Below, in pieces: positions 8,976 through 18,012 of a stretch of 64,000 bases of DNA. Position 1 is the first letter of the stretch; every line of letters starts with the position of its first letter. Origin of the DNA: Kribbella sp. NBC_00382 (GTDB lineage: Bacteria; Actinomycetota; Actinomycetes; Propionibacteriales; Kribbellaceae). Under the pieces are notes generated by a model. That model searched no databases and was not told where the DNA came from. It was given only the letters and a program-made list of their open reading frames with translations. The stretch lies in the NCBI RefSeq assembly GCF_036067295.1, contig NZ_CP107954.1, forward strand, positions 2,976,001-3,040,000, in the 5' to 3' direction. The translations under genes were made by a program, and so were the position numbers.

Positions 8976-9518
8976 ATGCCGAGCGTCAAGCAGACCAGCA
9001 TCCCGGGACTCCTGCACATCGAGCTCGATCTGATCGAGACTCCGCAGGGATGGTTCAAAGAGAGCTTCCAGCAGGCGAAGCTGGTCGACCAGGGCTTCCC
9101 GCAGGTCGACTTCGTGCAGAACAACATGGCTTACACGACCGATGTCGGCATCACCCGCGGGATCCACGCGGAGGCCTGGGACCGGTACATCTCGCCGGCG
9201 CTCGGGCGGCTGTTCACCGCGATCGTGGATCTGCGGGAGGGCGCGACGTTCGGCCGGCTGGAGACGTTCGAGCTCACGCCGGGGCAGGCGATCTTTCTGC
9301 CCGAGGGTTGTGGCCATTCGTTCTGCACGCTCGAGCCGAACACGGTCTACACCTACCTGCTCGCCGCACATTGGACGCCGGATGCGCCGCGGACGATGGT
9401 CAACCTGTTCGATCCGCAGCTCGCAGTACCGTGGCCGCTGCCCAAGGATCAGCTGCAGTACACCGAGGCAGATGCGACGGCACCGTACCTAGATGCAGTA
9501 AAACCGATCAGGCTCTGA
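8976..9518 (+). CDS. RmlC-like dTDP-4-dehydrorhamnose 3,5-epimerase family protein
   Basis: A 180-residue cupin with the RmlC order: RGIHAEAWDRY holding the predicted catalytic His, the strand IVDLREGATFGRLE, the FLPEGCGHSFCTLE turn and the C-terminal NLFDPQLAVPWPL. No other dTDP-rhamnose genes (rmlA, B, D) are adjacent, so it may act in a different sugar pathway or be a stand-alone paralogue. Its stop overlaps the 3' end of the convergent tetR-type gene by 11 bases. Confidence 0.8.
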   Translation: MPSVKQTSIPGLLHIELDLIETPQGWFKESFQQAKLVDQGFPQVDFVQNNMAYTTDVGITRGIHAEAWDRYISPALGRLFTAIVDLREGATFGRLETFELTPGQAIFLPEGCGHSFCTLEPNTVYTYLLAAHWTPDAPRTMVNLFDPQLAVPWPLPKDQLQYTEADATAPYLDAVKPIRL

Positions 9519-10077
9519 GGCCGGCCAGGACGATCTCGAGCAGGCGGTTGGCCTGTTCTGGCGACATGTCGCGGCCCATGGTGATCCCGCCGACCAGCCG
9601 CAGGACGTCCATCAACTGCAGGTCCTGGCGGACCGAGCCGTCCGCCTTCGCCGCCTCGAGCAGCAGGTCACCGGCCTCGCGGACGTTCACCTTGCAGGCG
9701 GTGAAGAACTCCGAGTCTTTGCCCAGCGCCACCGTCAACTCGCCGGCCAGGCTCTTCTTCGAGATGCTGTAGCCGACGAAGCTGCCCAGCCAGGCCGCCA
9801 GCGCGTCGTACGGCCCGAGCTTCTCGGCGAAGCCGTAGGCGCGGTTGCAGACCTGCTGGATCTCGTCGACGTAGACGGCCTCCAGCAGCGCGGTCCGGTT
9901 CGGGAAGCGCCGGTACAGGGTGCCGATCCCGACGCCGGCCCGGCGCGCGATCTCCTCCAGCGAGGTGTCCGTCCCGTGCTCGGCGAACGCTTCCCGCGCG
10001 GCGGTGACCAGTAGGTCGTAGTTCCGGGCGGCATCGGCGCGGGCAGGGCGAGTCGTCGGGAGTGGTGTCGAGGTCAT
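9508..10077 (-). CDS. TetR-family repressor
   Basis: A 189-residue regulator with an N-terminal helix-turn-helix (TSLEEIARRAGVGIGTLYRR, then FPNRTALLEAVY) and a helical ligand-binding domain. I chose ATG 10077 because GGAGGG lies just upstream; an upstream in-frame extension to 10203 would consume the operator region. It is divergent from a DHA2-type exporter at 10238, the classic repressor/efflux arrangement, so it probably represses that pump and itself and is released by the pump substrate. Confidence 0.85.
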   Translation of the reverse strand: MTSTPLPTTRPARADAARNYDLLVTAAREAFAEHGTDTSLEEIARRAGVGIGTLYRRFPNRTALLEAVYVDEIQQVCNRAYGFAEKLGPYDALAAWLGSFVGYSISKKSLAGELTVALGKDSEFFTACKVNVREAGDLLLEAAKADGSVRQDLQLMDVLRLVGGITMGRDMSPEQANRLLEIVLAGLRA

Positions 10078-10133
10078 CCGGCCCTCCTTGCCGAGGCGTA
10101 GTGGACAGCGCGACGCAAAGTCGCTCGCTAAAT

Positions 10134-10160
10134 CGCTTGATAAAGCGGAGGGTGCCTCCG
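10134..10160. promoter_or_regulatory. Candidate TetR operators between repressor and pump genes
   Basis: Two small dyads abut in the divergent intergenic region: CGCTT-GATA-AAGCG at 10134-10147 and CGGAGG-GTG-CCTCCG at 10146-10160. Either or both could bind the TetR protein encoded to the left. Confidence 0.4.
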
Positions 10161-10237
10161 TATGGTGGAATCCGGAGGAGCTCTCCACTTCATCTGAAAC
10201 CACTCTAGCCCCTCGTGGGTAAGGAGCAAGTCACACT

Positions 10238-11731
10238 ATGTCGGCAACAACCGCGGCGCCGGCCGGCGCCAGAACCGGCTCGCCCGCGCGGCGGCCGGGG
10301 GTAGTCCTCGCAGTCATCCTGATCACCCAGTTGATGGTCATCCTCGACGGCACCGTGGTGAACATCGCGATGCCCAAGATCCAGCACGCGCTCGACTTCA
10401 GTCCCGCCAGCCTGTCCTGGGTGCAGAACGCCTACGCCCTCGCCTTCGGCGGTCTCCTGCTGCTCGGCGCCCGGGCCGGTGACCTGCTCGGCCGCCGGCG
10501 CGTGTTCATCACCGGCGTCAGCGTCTTCACCGCCGCCTCCCTGCTCGGTGGGCTCGCCCCGTCCGCCGAACTGCTGCTGGCGGCCCGCGTCCTGCAGGGC
10601 ATCGGTGGTGCCATCGCAGCGCCGGCGGCTCTGACCCTGCTCATGCTCACCTTCCGCGAAGGCCCGGAGCGCCTGAAGGCTCTGGGTCTCTACAGCCTGG
10701 TCTCGTCCGGCGGCGCAAGCGTCGGCCTGGTGGTCGGCGGCATGCTGACCGACTGGGTCTCCTGGCGCTGGGGCCTGTTCATCAATGTCCCGATCGGCAT
10801 CGGCCTGGTCTTCGCGGCCCGGCAGGTACTGGCCGAGACGCCGCCCGAGAAGGGCAAGTTCGACGTCGCCGGCGCGCTCACCTCGACGCTCGGCATCACC
10901 TCGATCGTCTTCGGCTTCATCCGGGTGGCCGAGGTCGGCTGGACGTCGGCCGAGGTGCTCGGCGCCTTCGCGGTCGGTGTCGTGCTGCTCACCGCGTTCG
11001 TACTGATCGAACGCCGGGTCAGCCACCCGATCGTGCCGATGCGGTTGTTCCGCAACGCCGACCGCGTCGCGGCGTACGTGACGATGCTGCTGGTGGTCGG
11101 CACGATGTTCGGGATGTTCTTCTTCCTCACCCAGTACCTGCAGGGTGTGCTGGAGTTCAGCCCGCTGCAGGCCGGCTTGGCCTTCCTGCCGCTGACCGGT
11201 CTGCTGTTCGCCTCGTCGCGGATCGTGCCGCGGCTGCTCGGCCGGATCGACGGCGGCAGGCTGATGATCGGCGGTTCGGTGTTGGTCCTGGCCGGCATGA
11301 TCTGGCTGACCCGGCTCACCGAGGACAGCAGCTACCTCAGCGGCGTCGTCGGTCCGCTGGTCCTGTTCGGGTTCGGCGCCGGGATGCTGTTCATCCCGAA
11401 CACCGGCCGGGCGCTGGCCGGAGTACAACCTGAGGACGCGGGTGCTGCCTCCGGCATGCTGAACGTGTTGCAGCAGGTCGGCGGGGCCCTGGGCCTCGGC
11501 ATCCTGGTCACGATCTTCGGTACTGCGAGCCGCAACTCGGACGCCGCATCGAGGATCCCCGCCGAGCGGGTCCGCGAGATCCTTACCGACGGCGTGCACG
11601 CAGCCTTCGTCGGCTCCGCGATCTACGCGGCCCTGACGCTGACAGTCATCATCCTCGGCGTCCGCCCATGGAACCGTCGTACTCCCGCACCGGCGGTCGA
11701 AAGGGTTGAAGAAGTCCCCGTCGAACTCTGA
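10238..11731 (+). CDS. MFS drug exporter, EmrB/QacA (DHA2) type
   Basis: A 497-residue 14-TM transporter. Visible landmarks are the TM1 motif DGTVVNIAMPKIQ, motif A (GARAGDLLGRRR) and the helix-5 region LQGIGGAIAAPAALTLL. The start ATG 10238 follows a GGAGC-type ribosome site. It is divergent from and probably repressed by the TetR protein. Likely substrate is an amphipathic drug or natural product; identity unknown. Confidence 0.88.
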   Translation: MSATTAAPAGARTGSPARRPGVVLAVILITQLMVILDGTVVNIAMPKIQHALDFSPASLSWVQNAYALAFGGLLLLGARAGDLLGRRRVFITGVSVFTAASLLGGLAPSAELLLAARVLQGIGGAIAAPAALTLLMLTFREGPERLKALGLYSLVSSGGASVGLVVGGMLTDWVSWRWGLFINVPIGIGLVFAARQVLAETPPEKGKFDVAGALTSTLGITSIVFGFIRVAEVGWTSAEVLGAFAVGVVLLTAFVLIERRVSHPIVPMRLFRNADRVAAYVTMLLVVGTMFGMFFFLTQYLQGVLEFSPLQAGLAFLPLTGLLFASSRIVPRLLGRIDGGRLMIGGSVLVLAGMIWLTRLTEDSSYLSGVVGPLVLFGFGAGMLFIPNTGRALAGVQPEDAGAASGMLNVLQQVGGALGLGILVTIFGTASRNSDAASRIPAERVREILTDGVHAAFVGSAIYAALTLTVIILGVRPWNRRTPAPAVERVEEVPVEL

Positions 11732-11742
11732 CCAATGGGAGT

Positions 11743-11769
11743 CGGCGCAGCGGTACAGCCGCTGCGCCG
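11743..11769. terminator. Hairpin terminator between convergent genes
   Basis: CGGCGCAGCGG (11743-11753) pairs perfectly with 11759-11769 around a 5-base loop, between the 3' ends of the exporter and GNAT genes. No long U-tract follows, as is common in actinobacteria. Confidence 0.7.
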
Positions 11770-11771
11770 GC

Positions 11772-12749
11772 TCAGGTCAGTGCTAGTCGGTAGGTGGTCC
11801 ACCGGGAGTGCTGCTGGAAGCCGAGGCGTTCGTAGAGGCTGAGGGCGCCGGTGGGGTTCTGGGTGTCGACGCCCAGGGACGCCCGCTCGAAGCCGGTCGC
11901 GGCGGCCTGCGTAATCAGAGCCGTCAATGCCACGGCGGCCAGGCCGCGGCCACGGTGCGATCGGACCGTACCGACCTGGCCCACGTAGATTTCGCGGATC
12001 CCGGTCGCCGCGGTGTCGGCCTCGTACTCGTAGGCGTTCGCGTAGGCGACGATCTGCTCACCGTCGAGGACCAGGTACGACAGTCCGGCCCGGAACGCAC
12101 GCGACCCGGTGAACCAGACTTTCCAGGTCTCCTCGTCCTTCGGGGTCGAACCCCAGTGGTCCATGAACACCTCGTTGTGGACCAGCCGCAGCGCCTCGTC
12201 GTACGCCGGTTCGTACGGCACCACCCGCAATCCCTCCGGTACGCCGACCGCCGGGATCGGCAGGTCGAGCGGGCGCTGCATCGTGAACAAGTACCGGCAC
12301 TCCTCGAGGCCAAGCCCGGTGAAGAGCGCGGCGGCTCCGACGTTCGTGCTGATCACGACCGTGTTGAGTTCAGCCTCGGGAACGTCCGGGTGGTGCTCCT
12401 CGTGCAGTTCGCGAGCGCGTCCGATGATCCACGTCATCAGCGCCTGCCCGAGCCCCCGACGACGCCAGCCACCCCGGACCGCGGAGTCGGTGCCGAGTCG
12501 GTCGACGTCGACCAGGTTCTTGCGCCAGTAGACGACGCCGAACGCGACCATCACGTCGTCGACCCACAGACCAACGGTGTCCCTGGCGGCATCCAGCTTC
12601 GGATCGCCGAGCTCCTCGACCAGATCCTCGGCGCTGTAGCTCTCGCCGGTCTGGTCCGTCACCTGGACGTCGCTCAGCAACGCCGCCCACGCGTCGGCGT
12701 CGGTCTTCTCGATCGGCCGGGCCTCGACCCATTCCGGAAACGTCCCCAT
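11772..12749 (-). CDS. Tandem GNAT N-acetyltransferase
   Basis: This 325-residue protein contains two GNAT halves. The first has GGWRRRGLGQALMTWIIGRA (about residues 105-125) and the second RSHRGRGLAAVALTALITQA (about 255-275), each an acetyl-CoA pyrophosphate-binding motif. The double-domain layout resembles MshD-type mycothiol synthases and related actinobacterial acetyltransferases, but specificity cannot be assigned. ATG 12749 gives the MGTFPEWVEARPI start. It is the last gene of the argS-esterase-GNAT run. Confidence 0.8.
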   Translation of the reverse strand: MGTFPEWVEARPIEKTDADAWAALLSDVQVTDQTGESYSAEDLVEELGDPKLDAARDTVGLWVDDVMVAFGVVYWRKNLVDVDRLGTDSAVRGGWRRRGLGQALMTWIIGRARELHEEHHPDVPEAELNTVVISTNVGAAALFTGLGLEECRYLFTMQRPLDLPIPAVGVPEGLRVVPYEPAYDEALRLVHNEVFMDHWGSTPKDEETWKVWFTGSRAFRAGLSYLVLDGEQIVAYANAYEYEADTAATGIREIYVGQVGTVRSHRGRGLAAVALTALITQAAATGFERASLGVDTQNPTGALSLYERLGFQQHSRWTTYRLALT

Positions 12750-12798
12750 GCCGAGAACGGTAGGGCCGGGCCGACCGCCCGGCACCTCATTTACCCGT

Positions 12799-13833
12799 TC
12801 AGGTAGCCAGGTTCCGGCAGAGCCACTCGACGGCGAGCGGGTAGCGGTACTCGATCCCACCGTGCTTGCCCTCGAAAAGCTCGAAATACAACCGCTCCTC
12901 CGGTACTCCGGCCTGCAGCGCCGCCCGATGGAACGCCGTCGCGCCGAAGTCGAGGTAGTACTCGTCCTGCTTGCCTGCATCGATCCACACGGCTCGCATC
13001 GACCCGAGCGCCTCGGCGTACCGAGCCTCCGTCGCGACCATGTGCACCGGATCGTGACTCAGCCAGCGTTCCCAGACCTCGGGGATGGTCCGGCCGAGCT
13101 CGTCATAGGGCAGCAGCACGGTCCCGTCGGGCTCGGCCGAGTAGGCCGCGGAGTACCCGTACATCTCGAGGAACTCCAGATCCTGCCCGGTCGTCCGGCC
13201 CGCGCGACTCTCGAAGTCGGCGAAGAACTTCGGGTACGACCCGTCGTACTGATCCCGCAGCATCCGGGCGGCCAACGGGAACTCCGGCTGGTAGCAGACC
13301 TCGAAGGCCGCATCACCAGCATGCGTCGCCAGCGCGCCGAACACGTCCGGCCGGAGCAACGGAGTCACCATCGCCGCGTAGCCGCCGCTCGACTTGCCGG
13401 TGATCGCCCGATGGTCGCGATCGGCGATCGTCCGGTACCGCCCGTCGACCCACGGCACGATCTCGTCGCAGAGATACGAGTGGTACTGCCCGGTGCCTGG
13501 CGAATCGAGGTACTGGCTGCCGCCGAGCTTCGTCCACGCGTCGACGAAGACCACGATCGCCGGCGGCACATCACCGGTCGCGAACAGCGCGTCGAGCAGC
13601 TCCGGATACGGCTGGCGGAACGGCGTCCGGTTGAACCACATCCCGAGGTGGCCGGTGTAGCCCATCGCGACGTAGATCGACGGGTAGCGCTGCTCCGATT
13701 CGTCGTACCCGGGTGGCAGGTAGACGAGCACCGGTCGCTCATGTGGGTCGCCGAGCGGATTGCCGCGCAGGAACGCACTGTCGAAGATCGTCTGGTCGAA
13801 CCGTCCGGCAAGCTCCGCGGACCATGGCAACAT
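12799..13833 (-). CDS. Esterase, alpha/beta-hydrolase (EstD/enterochelin-esterase-like)
   Basis: This 344-residue alpha/beta hydrolase has the nucleophile elbow GKSSGGYAAM (Ser at about 148), a probable acid in WIDAGKQDEYY and a probable catalytic His in EGKHGGIEYRY near the C-terminus. It resembles the putative esterase family that includes enterochelin esterase and antigen-85-like folds. No signal peptide is seen, so it should be cytoplasmic. It begins 18 bases after the argS stop and 49 bases before the GNAT start, suggesting one transcript. Confidence 0.8.
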   Translation of the reverse strand: MLPWSAELAGRFDQTIFDSAFLRGNPLGDPHERPVLVYLPPGYDESEQRYPSIYVAMGYTGHLGMWFNRTPFRQPYPELLDALFATGDVPPAIVVFVDAWTKLGGSQYLDSPGTGQYHSYLCDEIVPWVDGRYRTIADRDHRAITGKSSGGYAAMVTPLLRPDVFGALATHAGDAAFEVCYQPEFPLAARMLRDQYDGSYPKFFADFESRAGRTTGQDLEFLEMYGYSAAYSAEPDGTVLLPYDELGRTIPEVWERWLSHDPVHMVATEARYAEALGSMRAVWIDAGKQDEYYLDFGATAFHRAALQAGVPEERLYFELFEGKHGGIEYRYPLAVEWLCRNLAT

Positions 13834-13851
13834 CGGCGAGCCCCTCTCAGA

Positions 13852-15555
13852 TCACATCGCTTCAGGTGCGCTGATGCCCAGCAAACCCAGGCCATCCTGC
13901 AACACCCGCCGGGTCGCCGCGCACAGGGCCAACCGACTGGCCCGCACTTCACCCTCACTGCTCAAGACCGGACACGTCTCGTAGAACGCGGACAACGCAC
14001 TGGCGACCTCGAACAGATAAGTGCACAACCGATGCGGCTGCAGCGTCTCCGCCACCTGTACTACGCAGTCCCCGAACCCACCGAGCAACAACGCCAACCG
14101 CTGCTCAGCGGTCTCCGTCAGCACAGTCACTGTCGTTGGAGCCTCGCCGGCCTTGTCCAGCAACCGAGTCAACCGGGCATGCGCGTACTGGAGGTACGGC
14201 CCGGTGTTGCCGGTCATCGCGACCATCCGGTCGAGGTCGAACACGTAGTCGTTGATCCGGTCACTCGACAGGTCGGCGTACTTGATCGCCCCGATGCCGA
14301 CCGCCGCCGCAACACTCGCCTTCAAGCCATCGTCCAGCGCATCCCGCTCGTCCAGCAGCGCCCGTGCCCGCGCCGTCGCGCCGTCCAGCAGCGACGCCAG
14401 CCGGACCGTGCCGCCGTCTCTGGTCTTGAACGGCTTGCCGTCCTTCCCCAGAACGGTGCCAAAGGCAACATGTTCGGCCGGTACGTCGTCCGGCAGCCAG
14501 CCCGCTGCCCGGCAGAGCGCGAAGATCTGCTGGAAATGCAGCCCCTGCCGATGATCGACCACGTAGACGATCCGGCTGGCGTGCAGCTCGTCGACCCGAT
14601 GCCGTACCGCCGCCAGATCCGTCGCGCTGTACCCGAACCCGCCATCCGACTTCCGCACGATCACCGGCAGCGGCGACCCGTCCCGCCCAGCGAAACCGGG
14701 CAGGAAGGCGCACAACGCGCCACCCGACTCGGTCAGCAATCCAGCGGCCGTCAGATCGTCCACAACACCTTGCAGCCGGTCGTTGTAGGCGCTCTCACCC
14801 ACCACGTCGGCCCGCGTCAATGGCGACCCGAGCTGCGCATAGATCCGGTCGAACTCGGTCAGCGACACCTCGACCATCTGCCGCCAGATCGCCAGCGTCT
14901 GCTCGTCCCCTGACTGCAGCAGCACCACCCGTGCCCGGGACAGTTCCACGAAGTTGTCAGAGGCATCAAAGTGCTTCCGGGCCCGCTGATAGAGCTGCTG
15001 CAACCCCTCGATATCAAGGGTTTCCACCGCGAGGTTCTCGAACAGCACCTGCTCGACCATCATCCCGAACTGCGTACCCCAGTCCCCGACGTGGTTCTGC
15101 CGGATCACCTCGTAGCCGACGGCCCGGAGTACGTTGCACAACGCGTCGCCGATCACCGTCGACCGGAGGTGCCCGACGTGCATCTGTTTGGCCACGTTGG
15201 GCTGTGAGTAGTCGACCACCACCCGCTGACCGCTTGGTTTGAAGACGATGGGCTCGTTGACCCCGGCAGCGAGCACTGACGGCAGCAGCGTGAGGTTGAT
15301 GAACCCGGGCCCGGCGATCTGCGGTGGTTCGCACAACTGACTCAGATCGATAGCCTCCACCAACTGCGTGGCGATGGCCCGCGGTGATTGCTTGAGCTCG
15401 TTGGCGAGCCTGAGCGCCAGGTTGGTCTGGTAGTGGCCGAACTCGGGTCTGGTGGCGGCCCGGAGTTCAGGATCGAGTACGCCGTACTCCGCGCCGAAGG
15501 CGGCCGAGACGGCGGTGGACAGCTGGGTGGCAAGGGCAGACAGCACTGCGGACAT
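13852..15555 (-). CDS. argS: Arginyl-tRNA synthetase
   Basis: A 567-residue class I synthetase. The HIGH-type motif is HVGH in SQPNVAKQMHVGHLRSTVIG, the KMSK-like region is GTVLGKDGKPFKTRDGGTVR, and the DALR-type anticodon-binding domain is C-terminal (YLQYAHARLTRLLDKAGE). It charges tRNA-Arg in the cytoplasm. The KDGKPFKTR form is like the Escherichia coli branch. The gene is not beside lysA/thrA, a common actinobacterial location for argS, so a second copy elsewhere is possible. Its leader holds a stable hairpin. Confidence 0.92.
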   Translation of the reverse strand: MSAVLSALATQLSTAVSAAFGAEYGVLDPELRAATRPEFGHYQTNLALRLANELKQSPRAIATQLVEAIDLSQLCEPPQIAGPGFINLTLLPSVLAAGVNEPIVFKPSGQRVVVDYSQPNVAKQMHVGHLRSTVIGDALCNVLRAVGYEVIRQNHVGDWGTQFGMMVEQVLFENLAVETLDIEGLQQLYQRARKHFDASDNFVELSRARVVLLQSGDEQTLAIWRQMVEVSLTEFDRIYAQLGSPLTRADVVGESAYNDRLQGVVDDLTAAGLLTESGGALCAFLPGFAGRDGSPLPVIVRKSDGGFGYSATDLAAVRHRVDELHASRIVYVVDHRQGLHFQQIFALCRAAGWLPDDVPAEHVAFGTVLGKDGKPFKTRDGGTVRLASLLDGATARARALLDERDALDDGLKASVAAAVGIGAIKYADLSSDRINDYVFDLDRMVAMTGNTGPYLQYAHARLTRLLDKAGEAPTTVTVLTETAEQRLALLLGGFGDCVVQVAETLQPHRLCTYLFEVASALSAFYETCPVLSSEGEVRASRLALCAATRRVLQDGLGLLGISAPEAM

Positions 15556-15576
15556 GGCAGAGTCCTAAGGAAGAGG

Positions 15577-15618
15577 CGAAGCACCGGAACAGGGCTGAGG
15601 TGTTCAGACAGTGCTTCG
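15577..15618 (-). promoter_or_regulatory. Hairpin in the argS leader
   Basis: In the leader, CGAAGCAC (15611-15618, read on minus) pairs with GTGCTTCG (15577-15584) over 8 bp around a 26-base loop, 21 bases before the argS start. It may attenuate or stabilise the message. No T-box stem I or NGGN specifier bulge was recognised. Confidence 0.35.
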
Positions 15619-15761
15619 TCGTCGCAGGCCGAAGCGATCGCGCAGTACGCGAGCGATCACCGGGCTGGTCGACATGGCGACCATTATGCACAACTGGTGG
15701 CCGATTTTCACAGCGAGTCAGCGGCGAAGCTGCCGAGTCAGGTCAGAGCTGCTGGGCCAGG

Positions 15762-17987
15762 TCAGAGCTGGTGTGGTGACGGCGCCGGGTGCCGATCCGC
15801 CAGCGGAGTGATCGGCGGCAGGTCGGTCTCGCCGAGGAAGACCCGCCGGACCACCCGCTCCGCCGCCCGCCCGTCGTCGAACTCGCAGAACTTCTCCCGG
15901 AACAACTGCCGATGCTTGGCCGCCTCGGCCTTCGCGAACGCACCCGTCTGCAAGGCGGCGAACAACTCCTCCGGCGAACGCGCCACCAGCCCCGGCGGAA
16001 ACGCGGTGATGTCGAAGTACGTCCCGCGGGTGCTGTCGTACGCGCCGAGATCGTCGACCAGCAGCACGATCGGCCGATCGAGATTGGCGTAGTCGAAGCT
16101 GATCGACGAGTAGTCCGAGATCAGCACGTCGGCCGCCAGCATCAGATCCTCGACCCGCGGATGGCTCGACGCGTCCACCACCCGGTCGGAGTGCGCGGCC
16201 GGATGCTTCGACAGTGAGTAGTGGGTCCGGACGAGCACCCGCCCGTGGTCGCCGGCCGCTGTGGCCAATTGGTCCAGATCGAGGTGGATCCCGTCGCCAC
16301 CGAGATCGACCAGGCCGGACGGCGTACGGACCGAGTCGACCCCGTCGCGGAAGGTCGGCGCGTACAGCACCACCAGGTGCGAGTCGTCGAAGCCGAAGGA
16401 CGCCCGGATCGCCCGGACGTCGTCCAGAGTCGCGTTGAGCAGCCGGTCGTTGCGGGGGAACCCGTACTCGAGTTCCTCGAAATGGGCCGGGTAGGTGCGC
16501 TCCCAGATCTCCGAGGAGTACCGGTTCGACGACAGGTTGAAGTCCCACCGGTCGACCTGCCGCATGAGTTCCTCGAGGTCGAGGTCCTTGGCGGCGACGG
16601 GGTAGTGGCGCAGATCGGTGCCCATCGTCTTCAGCGGAGTACCGTGCTGGGTCTGCAGGTGGATCTGCCCGTCGCGCTTGTCCAGCTCCTTGGGCAGGTT
16701 CATGTTGCTGACGAAGTACGTCGCCTTCGCGACCAGCTTCTGGTACGCCGGTGAGCCCGCCACCACGTACTCGACGCCCTCGGGGATCGCGGCGACGTGG
16801 TCCGCCTCGATCACCCAGACGCCGCGCAGCTGGGGAGCCAGCTCGGCGGCCTTCTCGTAGATGGCTCGCGGGCTGCAGGCGTACTGCTTGAACCAGTAGG
16901 CGCCGTAGAGGACCAGATTCGGATCGAGGTCGCCACGGTGCAGCAGCTTGTCGACCGCCTTGCGTGGGCTCGGTACGGCAAGCATCTTGGCGCTGAGCTT
17001 GAGGGTCGTGTACGTCGCGTAGTCGTCGTGCACGATCTGCCACCGGCGGAAGCCGCGCCGGGTCTTGTCGACCACGTACCCCTCGGGTTTCCAGCGCTTG
17101 GCGAAGGCCGCGGCGGCGTGGAAGAACTCGGCCCGGTCCTCCGGATCGAGCCGCTCGGGCTTGTCGATCACGGCCAGGATGTGGTCCAGCGACCGGTCGA
17201 ACGCGAACCGCCGCCAGCCGGCCAGCTCGGGGTCGGAGGTGATGAACGCGTGCACCCGGTCGTACTGGTCGAAGATGTCGAACTGCTGCCGGGTCACCGT
17301 GGCGTGGATGTTGCCGCCGGTGCGGTGCTGGCGGTAGTGGACGACGACCTGGTCGAGCGTGGCGATCCGCTGCGCGGTGAGCATCGTGGAGTAGGTCCAG
17401 GGCGCGTCCTCGTAGAAGCCGGCCGTGAAGACGAAGCCGTGCAAGGTGAGGAAGTCGCGCCGGATCGCCTTGTTCCAGACCACCTCGAGAAAGGTCAGGA
17501 AGACGGGTCGCTCGGCCGCGGTGAAGACGCCGGCGCCTTCCCGGGCGAACGCGTCGTGCCGCTGGTTGCGGACCACGTGGCCGTCCCAGTGGATCCGCTC
17601 GTAGTCGAACATCACGATGTCCGGCCGGTTGGTGTCGTCGATCCGGGCGGCGATCGCGGCCAGTGAGCCGGGGCGGTAGACGTCGTCGGCGTCGAGGAAC
17701 AGCACGTAGTCGCCGCGGCACTCCTTGAGGCCGGCGTTGCGGGCCAGCCCGAGCCCGACGTTCTCGGTCAGGTGCAGCACCCGGACCCGCGGGTCGGCGG
17801 CGGCGTACTCGTCCAGGATCCGGCCGCTGCCGTCCGGGCTCGCGTCGTCCACCCCGATGATCTCGAAGTCCGCGCACGACTGGCTCAGCACCGAATCCAG
17901 GCACGGCCGCAGCCAGGCCCGTGACGCATGACACGGGACCACGATGCTGAACCGGGGGACCCCGGCGGAGTCGGTGCTGGCGGACAT
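15762..17987 (-). CDS. GT2 glycosyltransferase fused to TagF-like glycerophosphotransferase
   Basis: This 741-residue protein has an N-terminal GT2 domain (about residues 10-240: FSIVVPCHASRAWLRPCLDS, IGVDDASPDGS, DYVLFLDADD) and a C-terminal CDP-glycerol glycerophosphotransferase domain. The latter shows LQTQHGTPLKTMGTD, VLYAPTFRD, VLVRTHYS and ADVLISDYSSISFDY, as in TagF/TarL teichoic-acid polymerases. It should extend a glycosylated polyol-phosphate wall polymer at the cytoplasmic membrane. ATG 17987 lies at the edge of a 24-bp palindrome shared with the divergent gene. No other teichoic acid genes are in the window. Confidence 0.88.
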   Translation of the reverse strand: MSASTDSAGVPRFSIVVPCHASRAWLRPCLDSVLSQSCADFEIIGVDDASPDGSGRILDEYAAADPRVRVLHLTENVGLGLARNAGLKECRGDYVLFLDADDVYRPGSLAAIAARIDDTNRPDIVMFDYERIHWDGHVVRNQRHDAFAREGAGVFTAAERPVFLTFLEVVWNKAIRRDFLTLHGFVFTAGFYEDAPWTYSTMLTAQRIATLDQVVVHYRQHRTGGNIHATVTRQQFDIFDQYDRVHAFITSDPELAGWRRFAFDRSLDHILAVIDKPERLDPEDRAEFFHAAAAFAKRWKPEGYVVDKTRRGFRRWQIVHDDYATYTTLKLSAKMLAVPSPRKAVDKLLHRGDLDPNLVLYGAYWFKQYACSPRAIYEKAAELAPQLRGVWVIEADHVAAIPEGVEYVVAGSPAYQKLVAKATYFVSNMNLPKELDKRDGQIHLQTQHGTPLKTMGTDLRHYPVAAKDLDLEELMRQVDRWDFNLSSNRYSSEIWERTYPAHFEELEYGFPRNDRLLNATLDDVRAIRASFGFDDSHLVVLYAPTFRDGVDSVRTPSGLVDLGGDGIHLDLDQLATAAGDHGRVLVRTHYSLSKHPAAHSDRVVDASSHPRVEDLMLAADVLISDYSSISFDYANLDRPIVLLVDDLGAYDSTRGTYFDITAFPPGLVARSPEELFAALQTGAFAKAEAAKHRQLFREKFCEFDDGRAAERVVRRVFLGETDLPPITPLADRHPAPSPHQL

Positions 17988-17988
17988 A

Positions 17989-18012
17989 GGTCTGCATCCT
18001 AGGGTGCAGACC
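17989..18012. promoter_or_regulatory. 24-bp palindrome filling the gap between two start codons
   Basis: GGTCTGCA (17989-17996) and TGCAGACC (18005-18012) are perfect inverted arms around a CCTAGG core; only one pair (17997/18004) mismatches. CAT of the leftward gene ends at 17987 and ATG of the rightward gene begins at 18013. The core supplies a weak AGG Shine-Dalgarno in both directions. Any -10/-35 elements must lie inside the opposite gene. Confidence 0.65.

Noticed and set aside
10205-11599. 464-codon minus frame
   Set aside because: Antisense to the DHA2 exporter; rich in Gln/Asp/His/Arg as expected from the complement of membrane-protein codons.
12748-14913. 721-codon plus frame
   Set aside because: Runs antisense through esterase and argS; no ribosome site and no domain.
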